This document shows positions 48,298 to 58,475 of a DNA stretch of 64,000 nucleotides, piece after piece. This DNA comes from Halomonas denitrificans (GTDB lineage: Bacteria; Pseudomonadota; Gammaproteobacteria; Pseudomonadales; Halomonadaceae). The notes under the pieces are model-generated. The model saw nothing but the letters and a program-made list of their open reading frames with translations. It ran no database searches and was not told the origin of the DNA. Positions within the stretch are counted from its first letter, which is position 1, and every line of letters begins with the position of its first letter. The position numbers were made by a program, and so were the translations under genes. The stretch spans positions 558,001 to 622,000 of the forward strand of contig NZ_PYVX01000002.1 in assembly GCF_003056305.1 (NCBI RefSeq). The letters run 5' to 3'.

Positions 48298-49181
48298 TGA
48301 TGATCAATAATCGATCCCTGCTCGTCGTGGGCGGCCTGGCCGCCATCGCCTGGCTGGCCAGCAACAGCCTCTACGTGGTGGACGAGACCGAGCGTGCGGT
48401 GAAGCTGCGCTTCGGCGAGATCATCGAGGAGGACATCCAGCCCGGGCTGCACGTCAAGGTGCCGATCACCCAGACCGTGCGCACCTTCGATACCCGGGTG
48501 CTGACCCTGGATACCGATCCGAGTCGCTACCTGACCCTCGAGCAGAAGGCGGTGATCGTCGACTCCTACGTCCAGTGGCAGGTGATCAACCCCACCCGCT
48601 ACTACGAGGCGACCTCCGGCGACGAGCTGCAGGCGGTACGCCTGATCCAGCCGCGCGTCGACGAGAGCCTGCGTAACGAGTTCGGTCGCCTGAACCTGCA
48701 GCAGATCATCTCCGAGAAGCGCGATGACCTGATGAGCGGGCCCACCAACGACCTCAACGCGCTGATGCGCGACGAGCTCGGCGTGGCGATCCTCGATATC
48801 CGCGTCAAGCGCATCGACCTGCCGCCGGACGTCTCCTCGGCGGTCTACGACCGCATGCGCTCCGAGCGTGAGCGCCAGGCCCGCGAGTGGCGTGCCCAGG
48901 GTCAGGAGGAATCCGAGCGGATCCGCGCCAACGCCGATCGCCGGCGCCAGGTGCTGCTCGCCCAGGCCCGGGCGCGCTCCGAGACGCTGCGCGGTGAGGG
49001 CGATGCCGAGGCCGCGGCGATCTTCTCCGAGGCCTACGGCAAGGACGAGGAGTTCTTCAGCTTCTGGCGCAGCCTCGATGCCTATCGCCAGAGCTTCGAG
49101 GCCGACGGCAACATGCTGGTGCTGGACCCCTCCAGCGACTTCTTCCAGTACCTGAAGAGTCCGGCCGCGACGGACCAGTGA
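48297..49181 (+). CDS. hflC: FtsH protease regulator HflC
   Basis: A 294-residue partner of HflK: N-terminal membrane helix (~8-25, VVGGLAAIAWLASNSLYVV), band-7 domain (ERAVKLRFGEIIEEDIQPGLHVKVP) and the helical region RERQAREWRAQGQEESERI. The gene order hflX-hflK-hflC is conserved. AGGGAGGGG precedes ATG 48297; the next codon is also ATG. A strong terminator lies 70 bp past the stop. Confidence 0.96.
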   Translation: MMINNRSLLVVGGLAAIAWLASNSLYVVDETERAVKLRFGEIIEEDIQPGLHVKVPITQTVRTFDTRVLTLDTDPSRYLTLEQKAVIVDSYVQWQVINPTRYYEATSGDELQAVRLIQPRVDESLRNEFGRLNLQQIISEKRDDLMSGPTNDLNALMRDELGVAILDIRVKRIDLPPDVSSAVYDRMRSERERQAREWRAQGQEESERIRANADRRRQVLLAQARARSETLRGEGDAEAAAIFSEAYGKDEEFFSFWRSLDAYRQSFEADGNMLVLDPSSDFFQYLKSPAATDQ

Positions 49182-49251
49182 ACCGCTCGGCGGGCGGTGC
49201 GCCGCCCGCCGGTCGGGGTTCAACCGGCCTGCAAACGTGATAGAATCCTCG

Positions 49252-49275
49252 AACCGGGCGTGGCCCGGTTTTTTT
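49252..49275 (+). terminator. Rho-independent terminator after hflC
   Basis: AACCGGGC-gtg-GCCCGGTT (49252-49259, 49263-49270) followed by five more Ts. A possible weak promoter (TTCAAC 49219-49224, TAGAAT 49241-49246) lies just before it. Confidence 0.88.
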
Positions 49276-49365
49276 GTGGCCTCACCCCGGCGCCCCACTC
49301 GCCGATCCGCCTCGCGCGACCCGGGAATCGCCGAAGGCCCACCATCGTCTAGCAGGATGAACGAC

Positions 49366-50562
49366 ATGACCATCGCTGACCGCTGGCTGCTCCCCGACGG
49401 CATGGACGAGGTACTGCCGCCCCAGGCCAGTCGCATGGAGGAGCTGCGCCGAGCGCTGCTCGACCTCTATCACCGCTGGGGCTACGATCAGGTGATGCCG
49501 CCCCCCGTGGAGTTTCTGGATTCCCTGCTGACCGGCACCGGGACCGACCTCGATCTGCAGACCTTCAAGCTCACCGATCAGCTGACCGGGCGCATGATGG
49601 GCGTCAGCGCCGACGTCACCCCCCAGGTGGCGCGCATGGATGCCCACTCCCTGCGTCGCCAGGGGCCGGTGCGGCTCTGCTACTGCACCAACGTGCTGCG
49701 CGCCAAGGCCGACCAGTACCAGGGCGGTCGCAGCCCGGTGCAGGTCGGCGTGGAGCTGTTCGGTCATGCCGGCCTCGAGGCCGACCTGGAGATTCTGCGC
49801 CTGGCGCTGGCCAGCCTCGAGACGGCCGGCGCCACGGAGATCCACTTGGCGCTCGGTCACATCGGCATCTACCGCAGCCTGGTCGAGGCCGCCGGCCTCG
49901 ACGCCGACCAGGAGCGGGCGCTGTTCGACGCCCTGGCGCTGAAGTCGCCTGGCGAGCTCGCGGCACGGGTCGAGGAGAGCGTGAAGGATCCGGGACTGGC
50001 GGCGATGTTCCTGGCCCTCGGGGACCTTCACGGTGGGCGCGAGGTGCTGGACGCGGCCCGTGAGGCCTTCGAGGAGGCACCGCAGCCCGTGGGGGCCGCC
50101 CTGGAGCAGCTGCGGGCATTGGTCGACGGCGTGCTCGCCGAGTACCCGGGGATCGAGCCCTACTTCGACCTGGCCGAACTGCGCGGCTATCAGTACCACA
50201 CCGGCATGATGTTCGCCGCCTACGTGCCGCACTACGGCCAGGCGCTGGCCAAGGGCGGGCGCTACGACGATACCGGCCGGGCCTTCGGCCGCGCCCGGCC
50301 GGCCACCGGCTTCTCGATGGACCTCAAGCTGCTGGCCACCCTGGCCCCCGGCGAGCCCGCGCCCGACGGCATCTGGGCCCCGGCCGAGGGGGAGGGGCTG
50401 GCCGACGCCCTGCAGGCGCTGCGTCAGCAGGGCGAGCGGGTCGTCCAGGCGCTGCCCGGGCAGCGCACGGGTCCGGCGGAGCACCGCTGCGACCGCCAGC
50501 TGGAGCGTATCGACGGTCGCTGGGAGCCACGCTTCCTCGAGACCCAACAGGACCGCGCCTGA
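49366..50562 (+). CDS. hisZ: ATP phosphoribosyltransferase regulatory subunit HisZ
   Basis: A 398-residue HisRS-like protein lacking the anticodon-binding domain. Motif 2-like region ADVTPQVARMDA...VRLCYCTNVLRA; later LRGYQYHTGMMFAAYVP and KGGRYDDTGRAFG. HisZ assembles with the short-form HisG catalytic subunit for the first step of histidine synthesis. Its presence predicts a short HisG elsewhere. AGGA lies 8 bp before ATG 49366; the ATG at 49357 is too close to it. The hflC-hisZ-purA order is Pseudomonas-like. Confidence 0.95.
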   Translation: MTIADRWLLPDGMDEVLPPQASRMEELRRALLDLYHRWGYDQVMPPPVEFLDSLLTGTGTDLDLQTFKLTDQLTGRMMGVSADVTPQVARMDAHSLRRQGPVRLCYCTNVLRAKADQYQGGRSPVQVGVELFGHAGLEADLEILRLALASLETAGATEIHLALGHIGIYRSLVEAAGLDADQERALFDALALKSPGELAARVEESVKDPGLAAMFLALGDLHGGREVLDAAREAFEEAPQPVGAALEQLRALVDGVLAEYPGIEPYFDLAELRGYQYHTGMMFAAYVPHYGQALAKGGRYDDTGRAFGRARPATGFSMDLKLLATLAPGEPAPDGIWAPAEGEGLADALQALRQQGERVVQALPGQRTGPAEHRCDRQLERIDGRWEPRFLETQQDRA

Positions 50563-51930
<1,368 letters not shown>

Positions 51931-51952
51931 TCGCGCCACCGTCCACCGGAAT

Positions 51953-51986
51953 GCAGAAGGCCGGCCCCCAGGGGCCGGCCTTCTGC
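51953..51986. terminator. Bidirectional terminator, purA / polysaccharide operon
   Basis: A perfect 16-bp stem (51953-51968 with 51971-51986) between convergent genes. It ends purA and, from the other side, the six-gene operon beginning at ugd. Confidence 0.85.
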
Positions 51987-52005
51987 GTTGGAGGCGCCGG
52001 GCGGG

Positions 52006-54642
52006 TCAGCCGGCGGCGGCCTGCGCTTCCGCCTGCAGGGCCTGGATGGCCTCGTCGTCGGAGAGCAGCTCGTGGAGGGTCTGGAGCGCCATGCTGCTGT
52101 CGCCCTGCATGACGTCGTCGAGCCACAGCAGGGCCTGCTCCCGGCTGGCATTCTCGAGCCCGTTGGCTGCCAGGTAGGCCTTGGCCAGCGCCAGGCGGGC
52201 GCTGGCGTGGCCCTGTTCGGCGGCCTGGAGCAGGTAGTCGGCGCCGCGGCGCACGTCCTGCTCGAGGTGCTCGCCGCGAATGTATTCGCGGCCCAGGGTG
52301 GCCATGGCCCCGGGGTGCCCCTGGTCGACGGCCTGCTCGAGCAGCTGGCGGCCCCGCTCGCCGTCGCGGGGCACGCCGTCCTCGCCCCGCAGCAGCACGC
52401 GACCGAGGTTGGCGCGGGCGGAGGCGTCACCGCTCTTCACGGCCTGGTTCAGCCACTGCTCCGCCTGCTCGGGGTCGGCCGCGACGCCGTTGCCGGCCAG
52501 GTAGGCCTGCCCGAGCAGCAGGGCGGCGTAGGGGTTGCCGGCCTGGGCCGCGGGGCGCAGGTAGGCCACGCCCTGTTCCGGGTCGGCCGCGACCGGCCCG
52601 CCCTCCAGGTAGGCGCGTCCCAAGGTGAGGCGGGCGCCCTGGTGGCCGCGCTCGGCGGCGCTGCGCAGCAGCGTCATGGCGCGCTCGGGGTCGCTGTCGA
52701 GCAGCATCTCGCCGAGGTCCGCCCGGGCCCCGTCGTGTCCCGCCTTCGCGGCGCGCTCGAGCCAGGTCCTGGCATGGGCCCGGTTCTGCTGCACGCGCTC
52801 TCCCTCGAGGAAGGCGCGACCGAGGTCGGCCATGGCCCCGGGATCTCCGGCCTCGGCGGCCTTGACCAGGGCCTCGATGTTGCCCCGGGCGCCGAGGTCG
52901 CGGTTGACCCGGGTCATCGCCGCCTCGGCCGACTCATGGCCGGCCTCGCGGGCGCGGGTCAGCCAGCGGGCGGCCTTGTCCAGGTCCCGGGGCAGCCCGC
53001 CTTCGCCCTTGCGATAGGCGCGGCCGAGCACGACCATGGCATAGCCGTCGCCCTGGTCGGCGGCCTGGCGCAGCAGGGAGAGGCCGCGCCCCGGGCGCGC
53101 CTCGAGGGGGCCGGCCAGGTAGGCCTCGCCCAGGGTGGTCATGGCCGAGGTCTCGCCGGCCTCGGCCGCCGCCTGGAGCAGCTCCTCGGCGCGGCTGGGA
53201 TGGAAGGGCAGGGTCTCGCCCTCGAGGTAGGCCTGCCCCAGCAGGCCCAGGGCCGCGCTCTGGCCCTGGTCGGCCGCCTCGCGCAGCAGCGCCTCGGCGC
53301 GCTGCGGATCGGCGGACACCCCGCGGCCCTCGAGATATGCCCTGCCCAGCAGCTGGGTGGCCCAGGGGTGGCCGAGCTCGTGGCCGCGCTTCAGGTAGTC
53401 GACGGCGATATAGGGCTGAGTGGCGGTCACGTCGCCGCTCAGGTAGTGATCGCCCAGGGCCGCCAGGGCCAGCGGGTCGTCCTGTTGCGCCGCCTCCTCG
53501 AGCAGGGCCACGCCGCGTTGCGGGTCGGCCGGGCCGCCGGCGCCGTCGATCAGCAGGCGGCCCAGGGCGACGCGGGCGTCGAGGGAGCCCTGGCGTGTCG
53601 CCTCCTCGAGCCAGCGCCGCGCCTCGCCGGGGCGACGTTCGGTCAGCGCCCGCCCCAGCTGCGTCATGGCGTCGACGTCGCCCTCCCGGGCGGCCTCCTC
53701 CAGCATGGCCAGCCCCTGACGGGTCTGGCCGGCCTCGAGCAGGGCATTGCCGGCGTTGCTCAGGGCATCCTCGTCGCCGGCCTGGGCCGCCTGGCGCAGC
53801 CAGTGCAGGCGACGCTCGGGCTGGTCGCCCAGCACGCCGTCCGGCGCATGCAGCTCGGCCAGTTCGACCATCGCCTCGGTCTCGCCGGCCGCGGCGCGCT
53901 TTCTCAGCCCCTCGGCGTAGCGGCGGGCATAGTCCATGGCGCGGGCGGGATCCTCGCCGAGCCAGCCGTCGGGACCGTGGGCCTCGGCCAGGGCCAGCAG
54001 CGCCTCTTCCTGGCCGGCTTCCGCGGCCTTGGCATAGAGCGCCGCGGCCCGTTCGGGGTTGGCCTTGACCCCCTCGCCGCCCTCGACCAAGAGGTCGGCC
54101 AGCATCAGCCGGGCGTCGCGGCCGACCTCCTCGCGGATCGCCTGGCGCAGCAGGTGATAGGCCAGCAGGTCGTTGCGCTCGACGCCGTCGCCGGCGCGAT
54201 AGAGCTTGGCCAGGTTGAGCGAGGCGTGGCCGAGGATGTAGGAGGGGGTGCTGACCGCCTCGGCATAGTGGCGTGCCGCCCGGGCCGGGTCTCGCTCCAG
54301 GGCCTTGCCCTGGTCGAAGAGCTTGCCGAGCTCGTAGTGGGCCTGGGGAAAGTCCTGGTCGGTCAGCAGGCCCAGCAGCCGGATCGCCTCGCGGGGATTG
54401 CCGGCGGCGATCGCCTTGTCGGCCTTCTTCACCGTCTGCTTGTGCATCCACTCGAGGTTGTGGGCCCGGCCGCCGTCGAACCAGTCGTGGTACTGCTCGG
54501 GCAGCGGGGCGTTGGCCTGGGGGGCGGAGTCGATCGCGGAGCTGGCGCAGCCGGTCAGCAGGGCCAGCAGGCCGGCCGAGGCCGCCAGGCGAAGGCCTCG
54601 GGTCCGGAGATGCGGGGGCGTGTGGAAGGGCGTCATGTTCAT
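52006..54642 (-). CDS. Sel1-repeat outer-membrane lipoprotein, AlgK-like position
   Basis: An 878-residue lipoprotein: signal peptide with lipobox LLTGC (Cys32; +2 Ala, so outer-membrane sorting is likely), then about twenty Sel1/TPR-like units (A-x-x-x-L-G-x-A-Y-L-x-G) to the end. In alginate producers the Sel1 lipoprotein AlgK (~475 residues) holds the periplasmic export complex together and helps localise the AlgE porin. This protein sits in the equivalent operon but is nearly twice as long. The role as export scaffold is inferred from context. It is the last gene of the ugd operon, 50 bp after the PL5 gene. ATG 54642 (GAGG ~10 bp upstream) is chosen over 54636. Confidence 0.85.
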   Translation of the reverse strand: MNMTPFHTPPHLRTRGLRLAASAGLLALLTGCASSAIDSAPQANAPLPEQYHDWFDGGRAHNLEWMHKQTVKKADKAIAAGNPREAIRLLGLLTDQDFPQAHYELGKLFDQGKALERDPARAARHYAEAVSTPSYILGHASLNLAKLYRAGDGVERNDLLAYHLLRQAIREEVGRDARLMLADLLVEGGEGVKANPERAAALYAKAAEAGQEEALLALAEAHGPDGWLGEDPARAMDYARRYAEGLRKRAAAGETEAMVELAELHAPDGVLGDQPERRLHWLRQAAQAGDEDALSNAGNALLEAGQTRQGLAMLEEAAREGDVDAMTQLGRALTERRPGEARRWLEEATRQGSLDARVALGRLLIDGAGGPADPQRGVALLEEAAQQDDPLALAALGDHYLSGDVTATQPYIAVDYLKRGHELGHPWATQLLGRAYLEGRGVSADPQRAEALLREAADQGQSAALGLLGQAYLEGETLPFHPSRAEELLQAAAEAGETSAMTTLGEAYLAGPLEARPGRGLSLLRQAADQGDGYAMVVLGRAYRKGEGGLPRDLDKAARWLTRAREAGHESAEAAMTRVNRDLGARGNIEALVKAAEAGDPGAMADLGRAFLEGERVQQNRAHARTWLERAAKAGHDGARADLGEMLLDSDPERAMTLLRSAAERGHQGARLTLGRAYLEGGPVAADPEQGVAYLRPAAQAGNPYAALLLGQAYLAGNGVAADPEQAEQWLNQAVKSGDASARANLGRVLLRGEDGVPRDGERGRQLLEQAVDQGHPGAMATLGREYIRGEHLEQDVRRGADYLLQAAEQGHASARLALAKAYLAANGLENASREQALLWLDDVMQGDSSMALQTLHELLSDDEAIQALQAEAQAAAG

Positions 54643-54692
54643 GCGGGTCGGGCCTCGCGGTGGGTGGAAAGGGGGTGCCGACAGCGTGACGA

Positions 54693-55940
54693 TCACGGCT
54701 GCCCCAGTCCCTTGAAGGCGGTGGTTTCCTGTTTCTCCTCGTCGAGCACGACGTGGGTCTGTGCCGCGGGATCCATGAAGTAGAGGGTCATGTAGCCGCC
54801 GGCGCTGCGGTTGTAGAGCGGGCGCATGCGACGCACGAATTCCTCGACCCGGGGCGCCTCGAAGCGCCTCAGGTAGATCTCCATCCAGGTGAAGTACTGC
54901 GGGTCCTTGAGGAAGCCGGTGTACTGCTCGCGCGGCGCCAGGTCGCCCAGGGCGGCCGGGTCGTCGAGGATCCTGAAGAGGAAGTCCACGGCGTCGTGGA
55001 TGGTGCGGCCCCCGATCTCCAGATCGAAGATGTCATAGCCCTGACGGGAGATGACCTGCATGTTGGTGATCAGGTAGAGCAGGCCGTAGTTCTGGTAGTG
55101 GGTGGCGCGACGCCCCCGGGAGACCTCGAGGGGGAAGGCGCCCTGCTCGGTCATGTCGTGGAGCGCGGCGTGGATGGCGCTGACGCCGAAGCGGAAGAGC
55201 TCGTCGTCCTCGGTGAGCACGCCGACCATGCTGGCGTAGAGCGCCCGGCGGTAGAAGTGGTTGTTGCAGCAGCTGTTGCCCTCGCCTCCGGGGATGCCGG
55301 CGTGCTGATGCGCCAGGCCGTTGAGCCAGCGCTCGACGTTCGCTCGTTCCTTCTCCAGGCCCTCGACGAAGGGCCGCACGTTGGCGTAGGCCATGGCGGC
55401 GGCGAAGATCATCGACTCGGTGGCGAACCACGCCTGGGGCTCCTTGGAGTCGTAGTAGAAGTCGGTCAGGGCATCCTGCTCCGCCCAGTGATCGAGGAAG
55501 CGCACCAGGCACTCGGCGTAGTAGTCGTCGCCCGTGGCGACGAAGGCGCCGGCCAGCCCCGAGACGTTGTCCTCGAACTGGAACAGCGGCTCCGAGGCCA
55601 GTTTCCACTCCTTCGGGTTGGGGTAGTAGCCCGGTACCCGCAGGTGGGTGGTGATCGGCTCGTACTCCATCATCTGCTGGCAGCTCGGCCCCTGGGAGAG
55701 GGTATCGAGCTCCTGGAGCAGGATGGCGTTGTCGGTGGAGGCGAGCTCCTCCATGCGCGCCGCCACGTCGAAGTAGCCGGCGTCGGGCGCGGTGACGCGA
55801 TACTCCGACAGGTCGAGGGCCTCGCGCTCCTCGATGGTGAGGATCTCGGCGGCGCTCGCGGTGCTCGCCAGCCCCGCCAGCAGCAGGGCCAGGGCGGTAT
55901 GCAGCGGTCGGCGGGTCAGCCGGTGTCGGGCATGAGGCAT
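54693..55940 (-). CDS. Periplasmic PL5-type polyuronate lyase (AlgL-like)
   Basis: A 415-residue protein: signal peptide (cut near ASTASA, ~30), then an alpha-toroid lyase. The PL5 catalytic motif NNH (CCNNHFYRRAL, ~226-228) is followed by an Arg cluster (SRGRRA, ~275-278) and HYQNY (Tyr ~282/285). These correspond to Asn, His, Arg and Tyr of alginate lyase A1-III/AlgL. PL5 enzymes cleave polymannuronate; one Stenotrophomonas member also cleaves polyglucuronate. In alginate systems AlgL clears polymer stranded in the periplasm. A CCNN context and overall divergence from AlgL suit a different polymer. ATG 55949 is an alternative start, but AAGGAG lies only 2 bp before it. Confidence 0.82.
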   Translation of the reverse strand: MPHARHRLTRRPLHTALALLLAGLASTASAAEILTIEEREALDLSEYRVTAPDAGYFDVAARMEELASTDNAILLQELDTLSQGPSCQQMMEYEPITTHLRVPGYYPNPKEWKLASEPLFQFEDNVSGLAGAFVATGDDYYAECLVRFLDHWAEQDALTDFYYDSKEPQAWFATESMIFAAAMAYANVRPFVEGLEKERANVERWLNGLAHQHAGIPGGEGNSCCNNHFYRRALYASMVGVLTEDDELFRFGVSAIHAALHDMTEQGAFPLEVSRGRRATHYQNYGLLYLITNMQVISRQGYDIFDLEIGGRTIHDAVDFLFRILDDPAALGDLAPREQYTGFLKDPQYFTWMEIYLRRFEAPRVEEFVRRMRPLYNRSAGGYMTLYFMDPAAQTHVVLDEEKQETTAFKGLGQP

Positions 55941-55978
55941 GGCGGGCATGGCTCCTTGTCGAGAGGGAAGGTCCCCGG

Positions 55979-56863
55979 TCAGGGCGCGGGGACGTAGAAG
56001 CGGAAGGCGGCGAAGTCGGCATGCTGGTCACGCGGGGTGCGCCACTCCTGGCCGTGGCCGCCGAAGAAGGTCGAGAACATCAGGCCGTCGATGGTCACCT
56101 CATCGGTGCTGCGGTAGACGATGTTGCCCTGCTCGAGGACGGGCACGCCGTCGATCCACACCCGGGCCAGGCCATCGGCCGTGCCGGGGGTGTTGAGCAC
56201 CAGCTCCTGCTCGATGGTGATCCACTCGCCGGTGGGGAAGCTCCACAGGCCCCGGCCCACGGAGGCGCCATACTCCTCGTCCTTGCTGGCCACGTACTCG
56301 TAGAGTTCGCCCTGGCCGGCCTGGCGCCACATGAAGCGCATCGAGAAGCCGGTCTCGCCGGTGACCTCATCCCCGCCGCTGGGGGCATCGCCGCCGAAGA
56401 GCCCCGGTAGCTTGCCGCCCTTGACGAAGTCGAAGCCGGGCTCGAAGCGCACCCGGTAGGTCAGGCAGGCGCGCTCGGCGCCGGCGAGGCCGTCGGGCTC
56501 GCTGTAGAAGCCGGCGCCGCCCTGCTGCGTATCGCCGGGGGAGGAGGTGCCCGCCGGGTAGCGCACCCGCAGCCCGGGCTCGCCCAGGCCGGTGGCCTCG
56601 GCGTCGAGCAGCGTGACGTTGGCGTCGACGCCCCAGGAGCGGGTGGTGGCGAAGCCCTGGCGCACGCCCTGTCGGGCATCCTCGGCCGAGAGATCGGGGC
56701 GGGGCGTCGCCACCTGGCGATAGCGCTCGGAGCAGGCCGCGACCTTGGGGTAGGAGAGGTCGTTGCCCGCCTCCTCGGCCCAGGCGCCGGCCGGGGAGAG
56801 GCTCGCCAGCAGGGCCGAGAGGGCCAGGGCGGGATGGCGGAGGGGGCGAAGTTCGGTGCTCAT
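55979..56863 (-). CDS. PL14-type polysaccharide lyase (glucuronan/alginate lyase-like)
   Basis: A 294-residue secreted beta-jelly-roll protein; signal peptide to about AWAEE (30). The hallmark KGGKLPGLFGG (149-158) is that of PL14 enzymes. K151, S174, R176, Y188 and Y190 fall at almost exactly the spacing of the catalytic Lys, Ser, Arg, Tyr, Tyr of the Chlorella-virus PL14 enzyme vAL-1, which cleaves glucuronan. Function as a uronate lyase is therefore likely; the preference for glucuronate over mannuronate is inference. A perfect AAGGAG site precedes the ATG. It takes the place where alginate operons carry other periplasmic genes. Confidence 0.75.
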   Translation of the reverse strand: MSTELRPLRHPALALSALLASLSPAGAWAEEAGNDLSYPKVAACSERYRQVATPRPDLSAEDARQGVRQGFATTRSWGVDANVTLLDAEATGLGEPGLRVRYPAGTSSPGDTQQGGAGFYSEPDGLAGAERACLTYRVRFEPGFDFVKGGKLPGLFGGDAPSGGDEVTGETGFSMRFMWRQAGQGELYEYVASKDEEYGASVGRGLWSFPTGEWITIEQELVLNTPGTADGLARVWIDGVPVLEQGNIVYRSTDEVTIDGLMFSTFFGGHGQEWRTPRDQHADFAAFRFYVPAP

Positions 56864-56933
56864 GATGTCTCCTTGGCGATGGGCCGCGACTCGCGGTGTC
56901 GCGGCGGTGGCCGTCGGGCGGCGGGCGAGGGGA

Positions 56934-58475
56934 TCAGCCCGTGCCCTGTGTCGGCTCCTCGCTGATGGCCGTGCGGTAGAGGCGGTCGCCGAACTGGATC
57001 ACGGCGCGTACGCCCTGCCAGACCCACTCGGCGGTGGCGCCCAGCATGGGGGCCTCGGTGAAGCGCACGTCCACCGGCTTGCCGACGCTTTCCGCCGGCA
57101 GCGTCTCCTCGGGCACCAGCAGCACGCTGGCCACGTTCTGCTGCTGACGCACCCAGCGGGGGAAGCCGGCGCGCGGCTGGCGCTCGATGTCCAGCGCCAC
57201 GTTGCGCACCCGGGCGCGGATCGGCGTGGAGGCGTTGGGCAGCGAGACGTAGGCCGTCTGGTTCGGCTCGATGCGGGCGATGTCGTCCATGTGCACCAGC
57301 GCCTCGACCATGACGTCGTCCTCGCCGGTGCGAATCAGCGTCATGATCCGCTCGCTCTCGTTGACGTAGGTCCCGTCGGCGCTGCTCAGCGCCCAGGCCA
57401 CCAGGCAGTTGCACGGGCTGAAGATGTCGTTGCTGGACTGGCGTGCCTCGAGGGCCGTGATGCGCGAACTCTCCAGGTCGCGTGCCGTCTTGAACTGGTC
57501 GATGCGGGCCCGGGCGATCTCCGGCGATACCGTCTCGAAGTTCATGGCCTCGCCGCTCTCGGGACGGGCCGAGCTGGCGATGCTGACCGGACCGCCGCCC
57601 GCCGACTCGAGGTGCTCCTGCAGGTTCGAGATGAGCTGGTCGTTGTAGCGGAGCGCGGCCTTGGAGAGGATCAGCTCCGATTCCAGGTCGCTGTTGGCGA
57701 TGCTGGTCAGCGGCTGGTCGCGTTCCACGCGGTCGCCGGCCTGCAGGTCGTGGGCCTCGACGATGCCGGGGTTGGGTGCCCGGATGTCGATGCGGGGCGC
57801 GGTGACCGCGGCGAAGCTCGGCTCGATCAGCATGAAGTTGCGGTACGCCGTGGCGGCGGCCACCACGGCGAGGATCGCGATGGCGGTGAACAGCAGCAGG
57901 TAGCGCCCCCGCGGCTTGGGGGGGCGCGACGTCGGCTGGGGCGTGGACGCCTTCGCGCGCCGCTTGCGCGGGGTCTGGGCGTCCTCGCCCTCCATCAGCG
58001 CTTCGATGTTGGCCTGGCGCCCGGTCAGGCAGCTGCGCACGACCTGGCGCAGCAGTTCGCGGTGGGGCGGGTCGATATCCGTGATCTCGAAGCCGTTGAC
58101 GTGCTGCCGGCCGTCGGCGGTGGCATGACGGCACTCGGCGCGCACGGGGACGATCAGCTCGGTGGCCCCGGCCGTCAGCAGCAGCGAGGCCGAGCGTTGC
58201 TCCCCCGGGCGCATCGGGCGCGAGGTGCGAACGGCGAAGCCGCCCACCGAGACATCGGCCCCGGTGAGTTCCTGGCCGTCCTCGAAGCGCACCCGGAAGG
58301 GCGGCGTCACGCGGATGAAGCGACGCTCGTCGCGCCGCTCGTGGCGGATCTGGTCCGTCGGGGCGTCGTGCTGGCCCGACGACCGGCCGGACGCGCCGTT
58401 GCCGCGAGGCCCGTCCGGGCCCAGGGTCGGCTCGTGGCGATCGATGTCGTGCATGTCGGAATGATGATCAGACAT
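56934..58475 (-). CDS. Alg44-like c-di-GMP receptor / membrane-fusion protein
   Basis: A 513-residue inner-membrane protein. N-terminal cytoplasmic PilZ domain with both c-di-GMP motifs: RxxxR (R47/R48 to R51/R52 in RRDERR) and DVSVGG (74-79). One membrane helix (~192-210) is followed by a periplasmic HlyD-like region with a biotinyl-lipoyl barrel, a coiled coil (~255-345) and SPCNCLV. Alg44 in Pseudomonas (389 residues) activates Alg8 on binding c-di-GMP. This version has ~40 extra disordered N-terminal residues and a longer coiled coil. It overlaps the alg8-like gene by 8 bp, as expected for a stoichiometric partner. Confidence 0.88.
   Translation of the reverse strand: MSDHHSDMHDIDRHEPTLGPDGPRGNGASGRSSGQHDAPTDQIRHERRDERRFIRVTPPFRVRFEDGQELTGADVSVGGFAVRTSRPMRPGEQRSASLLLTAGATELIVPVRAECRHATADGRQHVNGFEITDIDPPHRELLRQVVRSCLTGRQANIEALMEGEDAQTPRKRRAKASTPQPTSRPPKPRGRYLLLFTAIAILAVVAAATAYRNFMLIEPSFAAVTAPRIDIRAPNPGIVEAHDLQAGDRVERDQPLTSIANSDLESELILSKAALRYNDQLISNLQEHLESAGGGPVSIASSARPESGEAMNFETVSPEIARARIDQFKTARDLESSRITALEARQSSNDIFSPCNCLVAWALSSADGTYVNESERIMTLIRTGEDDVMVEALVHMDDIARIEPNQTAYVSLPNASTPIRARVRNVALDIERQPRAGFPRWVRQQQNVASVLLVPEETLPAESVGKPVDVRFTEAPMLGATAEWVWQGVRAVIQFGDRLYRTAISEEPTQGTG

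Noticed and set aside
49366..50562. Histidyl-tRNA synthetase
   Set aside because: The anticodon-binding domain is missing and the context (hflC-hisZ-purA) is that of HisZ.
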